A stretch of DNA of 64,000 nt from Scleromitrula shiraiana (Eukaryota > Ascomycota > Leotiomycetes > Helotiales > Sclerotiniaceae), in contig JABELC010000013.1 in assembly GCA_028455995.1 (NCBI GenBank), forward strand, positions 1 to 64,000, given 5' to 3'. The translations under genes and the position numbers were made by a program. Shown piece by piece: positions 40,936 through 52,500 of the stretch. The notes beneath the pieces were generated by a model. It ran no database searches. It saw nothing but the letters and a program-made list of their open reading frames with translations, and had not been told where the DNA came from. Positions within the stretch are counted from its first letter, which is position 1, and the number at the start of each line of letters is the position of its first letter.

Positions 40936-43849
40936 TACTTAGTTAAATTAAAATTGAAGCACGCGCAAAATAAGCGAATCGCCTCAAAATTCTCTAAATG
41001 CGTTTTTTTATCTTTATGTTAATTTTATTAATTTTATTAATTCTAAATTACAGTTAATAAAGAATAGTTTATAAAAATTATAAGAGTAAAATTTATAAAT
41101 TATAAAAGTTTAAGTTTATATAAATAAAGACTTTATTAAAGAAGATTTATAGATTTTTAGTTATTTAATATTTTAAAGCAATTTATAAAGAAATCGTTTA
41201 TATATTAAATTTAAAAAGAAATATGATTATTAAATGTTTATAAAAAACAAATAATTAAATAAAGAAATATTACAAATTTTTATTTAATATTAAAAAAATT
41301 TAAAAAAAATTTAAAAAAAGAAATTGAAAAATTATTTTTGATAAAAATTGAAAATAAAAAATCGTTAAAATATATATTTATAATTATAAATTTTATTTTA
41401 AAGGAATTGATTAATAGATTTTTGAATTTGAATTATTTATATTTTATAATAAATTGTTTAAATTATATATAATTATAAATAATCTTTTATTTTTAATGTT
41501 AAAAAATTTGAATTAAATTTATTTATATATTAAAAATATATATAATTTATATATTATTTTTTGAATATTAATATAAAACTTTATATATTTATAAATTAAA
41601 TATTTTTATTTTAATATTATTTAATTTATTTTAAAATAAGTATATCAAAAAACGGAGTTTATAAATGTATTTAAATAAAAGAAACTTTTTAGATTACTCG
41701 GTTAAATTAAAATTGAAGCACGCGCAAATTACCGAAAACCCCTCAAAATCGATAATTTTATATAAAACACCTCTTGCGTCGATATAAATAAATCGATCAA
41801 TTATTTATAGAATTATTTAAGATATTAAATATAGATTATTTTTATATTAAAATATTTATTATTAAAATTTAAAAATCAAATAATGATTTCAAAATTTATA
41901 ATATTTAATTAAATATAAAGTAAAAATCATATAAAAATACTATAATTTTAATTTGATTTAAATCAAATAAATTATCATATTAAAAAATAATAAAGATATA
42001 TATAAATATATAAAAAACAAACTTTTATTTAATATAAATATTATATATATTAAAAATATATAAAAAATATAATATAATAAAATTAAAAAGAGTATATATA
42101 ATATTTATAAACATTAAATATTATTATAATTTCGATTTTTAAAAATTATTAAAATCATTTCAAATTTTTATATATAATAATTTATATTTTTATAATTATT
42201 ATATTAAAATATTATTTAATATAATTTTGATTTAAATGAATTATTAAGATTTTTAAAGATTTTAAAAAGTTAAAAATACTTTTAAAATTTCGACTTTTCA
42301 AGATTATTATATTATATTTTAATATATAATATTTATATTAAATAAAAACTTTTTTTTTATATATTTATATATATTTTCATTATTTTCTAATATAATAATT
42401 TGTTTGATTTAAATCAAATTAAAATTATAGTATTTTTATATGATTTTTATTTTATATTTAATTAAATATTATAAATTTTAAAATTATTATTTGATCTTTA
42501 AATTTTAATAATAAATATTTTAATATAAAAATAATCTATATTTAATATTTTAAATAATTTTATAAATAATTGATCGATTTATTTACATTGGTGTAAGAGA
42601 TGTTTTGTATAAAATCGTCGATTTTGAAGCGATTCGCTTATTTTGCGCGTGCTTCAATTTTAATTTAACCGAGTATATAAAATTTTTAAAAAAGAGATAG
42701 AAAAAAAGAAGAACAAAATGAAAAATATAATGTAAAAATATAATGATTTATTTAAACTAGATTTAAGAAAAGAATTCAAGATTAAAAAAAAGAAAAAAAA
42801 AGAGATTTAATTTTTAAAATTCTTTAAAATCTTTATTTGTTAATTAAATCTAATTTTTTATTAGGCAATTTATGAAAATGATAAAAAAGGAGATAAAAAT
42901 GAGTTATTTAAAATGTTTAAATATAATTATATAGTATATAAAAATAATTGATTTAGAAAAATTTTGATTAATTTTGTATATTAGAACTTTTTATTATATA
43001 TTTTTTTTAAAAATTTAAAAACTATAATAAAAACAAATTATTAAATTCAAATATAATATTATAATAATAAAATTAAGATTATAATGAATAATATATTTAT
43101 ATATATAAATAAGTTTATTAGAAAATATATAGATTTATTTAATATTATTTAAATGATTTAATTATTTTAATTTTCTAATTTAAATATAATAAAATATATA
43201 TATAATTATATTAAAGTTCAAATTAAAAAAAAATGTTTTTAATTATAAATAAAGAGATAATTCAAATTTAAGAAAAGAAATAGATCAAAATACTAATTTA
43301 ACAAATTAATAAATAAATAAAAAATACAGAAAATCAATTTAAAAAAATAATAAAATATAATAAAAATAATTATTTTAATAAATAAAATATATGTAATTTT
43401 AAATTTCAATCTTATTAATATAATTAATCTCTTTTTTTATTAGTTATTCTTTATATATTTTTAATATAATTATACTTTTAATATTGAGATTATTTATTAA
43501 TAAAATAAATATTATAATATAATCATTTTTTTTAATTTAATTTAAAATTTTTTTATTCAAAATCCTTGTAATTCTAATTTATTATATAATATTAAAAATC
43601 TAATATTAAAATCTGATAATATTATTTATTTTGAGAAATATAAAAGCATTTATAAAGTTATTAAAAAAATTTATTAAATATTAGTATTATAATATATGAT
43701 TATATAATTTTATTGATATCAAAATTTAAACATTTAAAACATTATTAATTAAATTGTTGATTTTTAAAAAAGTGGTAAAATAGAATTGAAGCATAATTTT
43801 GAGGGTTTTCGGTAATTTGCGCGTGCTTCAATTTTAATTTGACCGAGTA
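40936..43849 (+). mobile_element. Probable longer member of the TA-flanked family, with a nested copy inside
   Basis: The left end (TACTTAGTTAAATTAAAATT then GCGCAAAATAAGCGAATCGC) and the right end (TACTCGGTCAAATTAAAATT then GCGCAAATTACCGAAAACC, read in reverse) carry the two different end variants in the same arrangement as copy 1, and both border TA. Between them the interior differs from the ~990-bp elements and contains the complete copy at 41,695-42,675. Without it the outer element is about 1.9 kb, long enough for a decayed transposase gene, though I recognise none. Alternatively these are two separate single-ended remnants. Confidence 0.5.
41695..42675 (-). mobile_element. TA-flanked ~980-bp long-inverted-repeat element, copy 2
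   Basis: Ends TACTCGGTTAAATTAAAATT and AATTTTAATTTAACCGAGTA bound 981 bp. The whole length, including the centre, aligns with the reverse complement of 15,221-16,211, and the two end variants are swapped, so it lies in the opposite direction. The arms are inverted repeats of roughly 330 bp. No open frame. Confidence 0.8.
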
Positions 43850-45530
43850 TTATAAATAATTCATTCTATTTATATAAATTCTATAAATAATATTAATACT
43901 TTTTTAAAATTAGTTTTATTATATGATAGTTATGAATAATAATAACAATACTAATATGATTGATTAATTTTCATTAATTGAAATATAAAAAAGTTACAAA
44001 AGATATATTTATTTTAAAATTTTACAAAATAAAAAATAAATTCAAATTCTTTTATAAATATTTAATCAAACTAAATACTTTTTAAAAAAACATTTGATAA
44101 TTAATTTAACTTTTATCTAATAACTTGAATTATATAATTATAAAAAACCATCAAAATCAACTAAATCACTAACAACAACAATCTTACTAATATAATAATA
44201 AAAATGAAGATCTATAATACTTTCAAAAATTTTATTGATATAAATAAAATTAACATTCTTATAATAAAATCAATTCAATATAATTAAGACTACTTTTCTA
44301 ATCTTATTAAATGATAAAACTATTAATATCAAGATTACTTTGTTATATTTATTTTAATTTCATAAATTAATTACTTTTATACTATATATTCTTTTTATTA
44401 ATTTATCATTTACTACTAGTAGTATAAACTAGTATATTCTAACTTTTTGATATATTATATAAAAATATATTAAATTATATAATGATTTAATTTGATTTTC
44501 TTTTAAATAATTTTAATATTATAATACAGATCACTAGTATATAATAAATATATAATTAATATATAATCATAAGTATACATATATACGATTCTTCAAGCTT
44601 AATCTATACTATATAGAATCAATAATAAAACTTTGAAATATCAACTATATATACTCCAATCATGATAGTATTATTATTCTATATCAACCAGTGTATACTA
44701 CTAATAATATATATAAAATATTCTTAATAAAAATAATATTCAAAATATATACAAAATCATATAAATGTTAATTTAGTTGAGTTTTACTATTATGATATAT
44801 AATTACTTTTAACTTTTTTAAATCACTATATAGTAACATTTAATTTCATTATTAATAAAGTTCAAGTTGATAATATTATAACTTGAAGGACTTTAAATCT
44901 CTAAAGAAGTCAAATAATCTTGATTTAAATTTATGATCCTTCAACTTTCAAGTTAAAAATTAATAATTTAATAATTAATAATAAAGTTGAACGAGTGTTA
45001 AGTTAATTTTTGAATACAAGTTTAAACTTTTAATATATTAATATTCAAAAATCATAAAAATCAATTTATATATCTAAAACAATATAGAGTACTACGATAT
45101 ATCTAAAATGATATATTAAAGTTTTACTACTAGTACTACTATTAGTAGTAGTATGTTATTCGATATTTATACTACTAGTAATTCATTTTAAACTTGTATT
45201 ATTATTTCATTTAAAAACTACTACTAGAATATAGTACTAATTTATTTAATATAAAAATATTTCAATAAATCTTTTTAATATAACATAATAATTCAAAAAG
45301 TTAAATAAAATATTAATTACTATATATTTATATCAAAAAATCATTATATTTCAATATATCTTTTTTATATATATTTGAAATCTTTTTAAAATTATACAAT
45401 TTGAATTAAGATTTTATAATATTATAAAAGATAATTTAATAATATATATCAAAATTAATTGATAAAAACAATATTATCAATTCTTTTTTTAAATCAAATA
45501 TGAATAAAGTATTTCGATTTTCAAATTATA
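43850..45530. other. AT-rich margin of the block, with CTAGTA-rich palindromic patches
   Basis: No gene or known element is recognised. From about 44,390 to 45,250 the sequence becomes richer in C and G within motifs such as actactagtagtataaacta and tactactattagtagtagta, unlike the pure A/T sequence to the left. It ends with the composition change at about 45,530. Confidence 0.55.
45121..45185. repeat. CTA/TAG-rich palindromic patch
   Basis: The run tactactagtactactatta followed by gtagtagta and later tactactagta forms overlapping inverted repeats able to pair with one another and with a similar patch at 44,410-44,432. No known function. Confidence 0.6.
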
Positions 45531-45662
45531 ACTCACTTTCTTCTCTCTATTGTTACCTCTATCCCTGTTTGTCTTACGAGCCAATAATTTTGAAGATGCC
45601 ACTCTTCATCGGGATTCACTAGATTGAACTCGAATCACAAATTAGCTTTATATTCAACGGTT

Positions 45663-47327
45663 TCATGGCAAAGAGTCACATACATCGTATCTTGCAAACA
45701 GAGTAGCTATGAGCTTATAGATCTCCACAATGGTAGTGTTTTCCCCCAGGCATGCTCTCTTCCCCGCGCCAAATGTCAGATCTGCCTGTTTCATTGCGCT
45801 AAGACGAGATTCAAACTCTGTATCTGTCTCTTGGCTCTCAGCATCTCGAAGCCAGCGTTCGGGCCTGAAACTGCTTGCATCTTGGCCGTATACCACCTTG
45901 TCGTGGTTGGTAACACAAGGATTCATTCCCACGACTGTTCCAGGAGGAAGATAAATTTCATCTCAGACAGCAAGGCGATGCTCTGGAACCACGCGTTCAA
46001 GTAAAAGTCTCACCCCTGGATATATCTGACTGGACTCTTTAATCACAGCATCTAGATATGGAAGCTTGGCTGCGTCTCTGTAAGTGACCGGAAAAGATAC
46101 ATTTGCTGCATCAAGTTCTTGTTGAAGTTTTTCTTGACCTCTAGGATTTTTAGGAGTGTAATATACGATTGCTCGCAACACGATTGCAGTTATATCACCG
46201 CCGGCCAGAATGTTTAGGAGAAGGGAACTGACAATTCCATTGCCATCCATCATCTCGGGATTTGTTTTCTTGGCTTCTAGAAAGTCGTTAAGCATATCTC
46301 GTTGGTCAACCGACTCATCAATCGTACTCTTTTGACGTGCGATAAATTGCTCAGCACACCAGATTGCCGCTGGTGCGAAAGTCAGAGGTCCGATTGGTCT
46401 AACAGGATTCTTCCCAAGCCATTTATCAAGACCTGGCATCTGACCAACAACTGCGAGGTAGTCAAGGCCTAAGTTATTTTTCTGAATGAGTCCATTGTGG
46501 TCAGCTCCTGCTGCCATGTAATCCATTGGTTTACCACTAAATAAAATTGCAGGTTAATAAGTGAACATATGGACAACCAGTGGACCAAGTAAACTTGATC
46601 AGAAGACCAGCTCAATACACTTGTACATAAGGCAGATATAGATATAACAAGATCAAGAATTTAGGGAGGCTCAGATACTCACATTGTAGATTGAGAAATA
46701 ACATCCAAAGCAAAGTACGTAAGTCAATCATCCATTCTACACATTATTCCAGCATTGGTGCCATCAACAAAAAGCTCGTCGATTCGTTTAATAGAGGCAT
46801 CTACGTCTTCATTTATACGCTGTTCGTAACTCAACACATGGGCCATTCGATAAAATTTCTGTATCGGACGAAGCACATGAGCATGTAGTTCATTAATCTG
46901 GGCACTGAATACAGTCTTGATTAGGTCTTTTCCAACCTTGGCATCGTTCACGGTGTAGAAATCGCTCTGTGTGTTATCAGTTCTGCGAGTCTCGCTTGAT
47001 GTCAGTTACATCTTCTCAACATACCTTCGAGAAATCGCCTTTGAAGCTGTATATAGTACGGATATGTGTTGAATTACTCAGACTAACGACATTCGGACCA
47101 ATCCGCACAGCCTGGCCATATTTTTCATGTACAAGCCGATGAGTCAGTTCAAGTCGTCCTCCATATACATCGATTAAGCGCCAGCAGTTCGTGAACTTTG
47201 CCCAGAACGGTCCCGGTATATCTCTGAGCGGAGAATTAAAGTAACTCCAGATGGTATAAGATAGTTGCAATGAGAATAAGAGAGGCAACGAACGGTATAA
47301 ATGCCATCCTAAACTATCTATTGACAT
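45663..47327 (-). pseudogene. Cytochrome P450 pseudogene (pisatin-demethylase-like)
   Basis: Heme-thiolate monooxygenase of the fungal pisatin-demethylase-like type (family assignment from motifs). Three exons: 47,025-47,327, 46,683-46,966 and 45,663-46,536, joined by introns of 58 and 146 bp (gtatgt...cag, gtgagt...tag) that keep the frame. The N-terminus has a membrane anchor followed by PLRDIPGPFWAK. Heme loop FGAGKRACLG is intact. Broken features: TGA at 46,724-46,726 where Trp is expected (RMDD-stop-LTYFALDVISQS); TGA at 45,963-45,965 before DEIYLPPGT; I-helix AGGDIT instead of the usual AGGDTT; ExxR reads ESSQ; and the C-terminus stops early after ARYDV. All the changes except the C-terminus fit C-to-T on one strand or the other. 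It abuts the RIP block, which is the likely cause. Very unlikely to make a working enzyme. Confidence 0.88.
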
Positions 47328-49545
47328 TATCGGTCAGTATTTTGAGCAGTATGTATAGGATGTTCTACAATAATTAGCTTCAGCGAACCCGTTATATATA
47401 CAGATATATAACCATTAAATTTCAGTACAACCGTTTCAGCTAGTTCCAGATCGTTGCCCAGAACTTGGATTTAATGGAGGCTTGGGTACTGTATATATAT
47501 CCTTGCATGCTGTGAGCATGCTTGAAGTTGCATTAGCTTGCAGTATAACAATTAGAAAGACCGTATCTTCAGCTAATATAAAGCTATTCTAAATGTTCGT
47601 GTGTTTCTGACTACCTTGTTCCCTTGTCATATAGCAATTGCCGATGGTCTCTTCACATCAAATTCTCTCACAGAAACTATACCCACAGGAACCATAGGGC
47701 TTGAACTCTCGGGAGTATTGCTAGCAAATGCACAAACGATTAAACCATTCATTCACATCAATGGCTCGATGGTCGTTGATCCCAAGTCACTTTAGAAGAA
47801 AAGAAAGCACAGTGCTCACTCATTAGATAGATGTATCATTGAACCGCCATCTACAACAGATATGGCAAATCTGCTATCACGATTTTGCTCGAGATGTATA
47901 AACTTGACCAGTTTCTTTTTTTTTCAGGCAAGGCTCATACTTGGGCCAAGATTTTGTGAGTTTTCTCGGTCCTTGTCACTCGTGAAGCAATCTATGATCA
48001 ATGTAGCGGTTTGTATATCTCAATAATGAGCTGCTCAAAGGTGGCAGAGCGGGACGTATCAAGAAACAAAGCATGACAGCAACGCAATTGACAGTGCATT
48101 GATAACAAAAGAACACCTAGCCGGTGGAAAAGTTGCATTTGTAGACCATTCTGAGGTCAGCTCGGATATTTTGTCCAATACCATCCTCAACACACAGAAT
48201 CTCAATGATGTGGCATAAAACTATAGCAACCAAAACCAAGAGCAGCAGATAATTGCTAATATTATGAATCGTTATTTGGGAGTGGACTTGAGAAGAAGCA
48301 TGAGCCTTTGGTTTCTCCGAGATGATGTTGTGTCCTACAGTTAGTACGTACCTAACAAACAGTCCCAACATGATACGGAGATAATCATGTCTCTGAGGAA
48401 CCAGGTGAATGCCCTTTCTTATTCTCGTCAGTATATATCATTAGAACCTTCAATCCCCATCGTGAACATATGTTATTCGATACATCTGAACTTGCGACGA
48501 AGGTACACCCCCCCTGCTTCCTCCCGACAAGATTCCCAGTATTTCTCAAGCAACAGTAATTCCTAGAGCTACCAAAAAAGATGGATGACAGGATTCTACA
48601 GTCACTGAAAGTGCAACCATTTCTGCAAACTATATAGAATCAGTTATATTTCCACCAAGCTTAAGATTCATGAATACATGTCTAGATGAATGCAAGCCGA
48701 ATGTTTTGGATATTGAAACCCTCAGATTTCCAGCTCATCCGCTACCTTGATCCTTAATCCCAGTTCACATGATGACGAGGTTGGAGAGCTCTGCTTACCT
48801 CTGTTCTGTTTCTGCAAATTTTGTTTAAACGTCAAAATCATCAAAATTCATCTCTAATCACGATGCCTTCTCGGAAACTTGTGAGATTCGGCCGTTCCTG
48901 ATATTTTCTTTGGGCCAAATCCATCAAATTCCTGCCATATCATCTAATATTATATCTGTTTCTCTGTCAATGAGTATTTCATATACATAAACTTTATTCA
49001 CATCACATACTGACTCAGCATGATTGATGGCTGATTACGTACTTCTCATACCAAATTCTATGTTGAACGGCATTAGCAATGAGTCTCCTATCCTCCTTCA
49101 AACCGCATATCGTGCTTTTCTGGCTGCCCATAACTCCTTGGTATCGCATATCATTTTGTTTGTTTCAGCATCTAAGATCGTGATTGTGAATCATCTTAGC
49201 ATGACACCCATAGATTCAATGGATACTCTACAGAGGAAATACTTTTTACAATCACTAGGCTTGAGGAGCCGATGAGTAATTGCCCTCCGTTGGTCATTTA
49301 GAATACTATATTGTTTGTTTGGAAATCGAATATTTAGAATCTAGAGCCTCTTGTATCACAATAGGAACAGGGGTGAGTGCCACTACCCCAACACGGTGAA
49401 CGCGGATATCACTATCGTTGAATCAATGTGAAATACATTTTTCTATAGAATGCGTTGAAGCATTTACTCTAGCGTGAGAATCTACATGCCGTACTATGCT
49501 ATTTCCAAGTTGATATCACCCATGATGCTCATACCAACCACTTGT
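47328..49545. other. Intergenic region without a supported gene
   Basis: Base composition is normal. Only short open frames occur, for example 84 codons on the minus strand at 48,117-48,371 with one hydrophobic stretch, and 83 codons on plus at 49,024-49,275. None resembles a known family or continues through plausible introns. It includes the 3' flank of AROM. Confidence 0.6.
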
Positions 49546-52500
49546 CTAAACGCTATCACCCATCACCGCTGCCCTGGCGATTGAGTACAATGGTGTAATT
49601 CCGGTCCATTTTTGGAACTATGAAGGATGTTAGTCAATTGCGGCTCTGGTTGATGCGCTAAACCTCTAAAGGGAAAAGGTGATTGGGATAAAAAAAGGCA
49701 GGAAAGGAGAACGAACCTGAAACCATCCCTGAGCGCTCAATACCTCCAAGCCAGGAATAGCAACCCAGCCAGCATCTTCCGCCATTCTCATCAAAGGTGT
49801 CTGATCAGGCTTGTAAGCCATCTCTAGCAATGTTCTTTGCTTGCTCTCGTCTCTTGTTTCATGCCTGAGCAAGACAGCTAGAACTTCTCTCATGTTACTT
49901 TCGATGGGGCGATCTGCGGGAATGGTGCTTATAGCGACAGTGGGGGGATTGGCTAGCTCAGTAGCGGCTGCGGCGGTGGGCAAAGGAATGATATTGAAGG
50001 ATGGTGGGAAGGAAGATATCAAAGTTTGAAGTTTGGAAGGAGTGCGGGCAACAATATAGATGGGGGAGTGCGCCAGTGAGTGAAGGGCGTAAATTGCTGC
50101 ACGAGCAGTACCTCCAGCACCAACAACGAGAGCAGGTGATGGTGAGTCAGTAGTCGAGGACATGTAGGATGCAGATGTGAGAGAGTGAACCATGCCTAAA
50201 CAATCTGTGTTTTCTCCAATAAGACGAGGTGGGTTATCGGACGTAGGGACAATAGTATTTACTGCGCCAATGACTTTGACTGCATCTGTAACCGAGTCAA
50301 GAAGTGGTATAATGTCCAATTTCAGTGGGATAGTGACAGAGGCACCCCCGAAATTGGGAGAACGAATAATAGATTGCACGTCTGCGGCTTGATCGGTCTC
50401 CAGACGAGAATATTCATGAGGTAGTCCTGTTTGCTTGAAGAGGGTATTGTGTAGTGCGGGGGATCGCGATTGAGAGATAGGAGTTCCGAATAGATAGAAT
50501 GATTTTGGTTCTATCTCACCAATCGTAGACAAAGTTGCTCTGATCTCAGCAGCTGATAGTTGACCTGGAGCAGCCTTGAAAGGCAAAGCTGGGTGGGAAA
50601 CTGGAGTCATGAAACCGTTTAGCACACGACTCAGTTTTCCGGTGACTCCCATATTGATAGCAATCATTGGTACATCGTGAGCTGCGGCCATAGTCTTCTT
50701 GAACTTGGCAAGTGCGAAATTATCCTCCATGGTTTTGGCAGATCCAACCAGCTTGATAACATCACCGTACTGGAGAGCCTTATTGTAGTATTGTATCCAG
50801 CCGCCATTTTTCCAGGATAAAGTTCCCTCTGGATCATGATGCGATGCTATGATCCTTGAGAAACCCTTTGCCTCAGTGACTGCTTGAAGAAGTTCATCTG
50901 GAAATCCGATCTCTAAATCGATATATTCAATACCCATCTTGACAGCAAGTCGGTACAGCTTGAGAGCTTCTTCATGAGCATGATCGGGGAAACGTCCACC
51001 TTGGCTTACGGTTCGTACCGTGAAGATGACTGGTAGATGAACCACGGATCTCAAATGAGCAATTTGAACACTTAAGAAGTCAATACCAGGAATTCCAGTC
51101 GTGGAGGACGGATCTTCCAGCAAGTCAATCCGCACTTCTACAGCATCCGAACCAACTGCTACAGCAGGTAATATGTCAGTAGCAGCAGCTATATCCGGCA
51201 TGGTAAGTGAGACGAAGAATGAATGGGGCTTGCTTCGAATCTCGTCAAAATGTGCACTCTTTCCAGAGATCAGATTCAAGAATCTTGAAAAGTCTTGTTC
51301 TGCGATGGAGAGGACGCCAGCACCAGTGCCTGTACTGTGGTATTGGAAGTTGCTACACTCGTTAAACCAAGGCTTACGACGTATATAGACACCCAGCACA
51401 TCTTCAACGTAGGCTGGCCGAGTTTTATCGATTCGAAGATACTCCATAACCTTTTCAGTATCTCTGTGAACCAATAGAACAATACCGCCAGCTTTGTGGA
51501 AATTTGTAAGAAGTTCTCGGGCCTCGGGCGTCTCAACAACTCCCCCGCCACAAGCAAACACATGCTTCTCGGATTGATCAGCAACACAGTGCTTTAAAAG
51601 ATCTAATTCAGCAGCCCTGAAATACTCCCAGCCTTTTGATCTGACCATGTCAGGTATGGGCATACCGGAAATTCGTTCAAGTTCTACATCAAGGTCTTTG
51701 TACGGTCGACCAAGAATCTTCGCAGCCCAAGCACCTGCTGTAGTTTTGCCAGCTCCACGCATTCCGATGATGAAAATGGATTTATCAGGTAATGCAGGGA
51801 TACCACCCTTCTTAGTATGTAACAACTTAACCTCTTTACCAGTGAGTCCAACGTGGAAAGACTGGGAAAGAATATCCCACCAGCCTGGCCATGTCTTTCC
51901 AACGCATTCGCGTTCTTCTATGAGAACAGGTTGGGTAGCAGCAACAGATAGTACGCTGAAGCTCATCGCCACACGATGATCATCGTAGCAGTGAATACCT
52001 TCGGCAGGGTGCTTGAGAGAATTTATCGGCAAACCGTCGACTTCGATTCCATCTTCGAGCTCACGACACGTCACGCCAAACTTTGCAAGTTGGTCCTTCA
52101 TAGCCTTGATACGATTGCATTCCTTTACACGCTGGTTGGCAATTCCTCTAATCCTTGTAGTTCCTTTGGCTACAGCAGCCAGTACTGAAGCAGTTAAGAA
52201 AGCATCAGTCATTGGTTCCATGTCAACTTCTTCAATGCCCTTGAGCGATCCGATAGCGGGCCCAGTAACAGTAGTAGCATAGTCTGTCTGATTCACTGTG
52301 CAGCCCATAGGTTTCAAGACCTCAATGGCAAAACGAGCATCTCCTTGAAGTGATTTGGATCCAATGTTTGGAATAGTACATGTAGTTCCAGAGATAGCAG
52401 CCACAGCAAGAGGATAGGTAGCGGAGCTAGCATCACTTTCGACAACATACTCTTCAGGGTTTTGATAAACACCCTGAGGAATATGGTAAGTATGCTCTTC

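Larger units (their letters stand above)
1..45530. other. AT-rich, RIP-degraded transposon block (isochore)
   Basis: This stretch is almost entirely A and T, with a few short GC-containing islands. Apart from tandem-repeat artefacts, no open frame exceeds about 100 codons. Repeat copies inside it differ mainly by C-to-T and G-to-A changes, the signature of repeat-induced point mutation in ascomycetes. All the mobile-element remnants listed below lie in it. The change to normal composition is sharp, at about 45,500-45,560, just beside the P450 pseudogene. It could be interspersed heterochromatin, pericentromeric or subtelomeric DNA; the sequence alone does not decide, and no telomere repeat is visible. 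Confidence 0.93.

Noticed and set aside
1..45530. AT-rich block considered as mitochondrial DNA
   Set aside because: No mitochondrial protein, rRNA or tRNA gene is visible; nested LTR elements and transition-type decay point to nuclear RIP sequence.
45624..46004. 126-codon plus-strand frame opposite the P450
   Set aside because: It is a shadow of the P450 exon on the other strand, where heme-loop and ExxR-region motifs identify the real coding strand.
48117..48371. 84-codon minus-strand frame with a hydrophobic segment
   Set aside because: It is short, with no similarity recognised and no splice partners; not enough to call a gene.
49011..49017. TGACTCA (Gcn4-type) 7-mer downstream of AROM
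   Set aside because: It is in the 3' flank with no promoter nearby; likely chance.
49666..49716. AROM reading straight through to the stop at 49,666
   Set aside because: The tail is unlike the family, whereas splicing a 99-bp intron restores the conserved C-terminus exactly.
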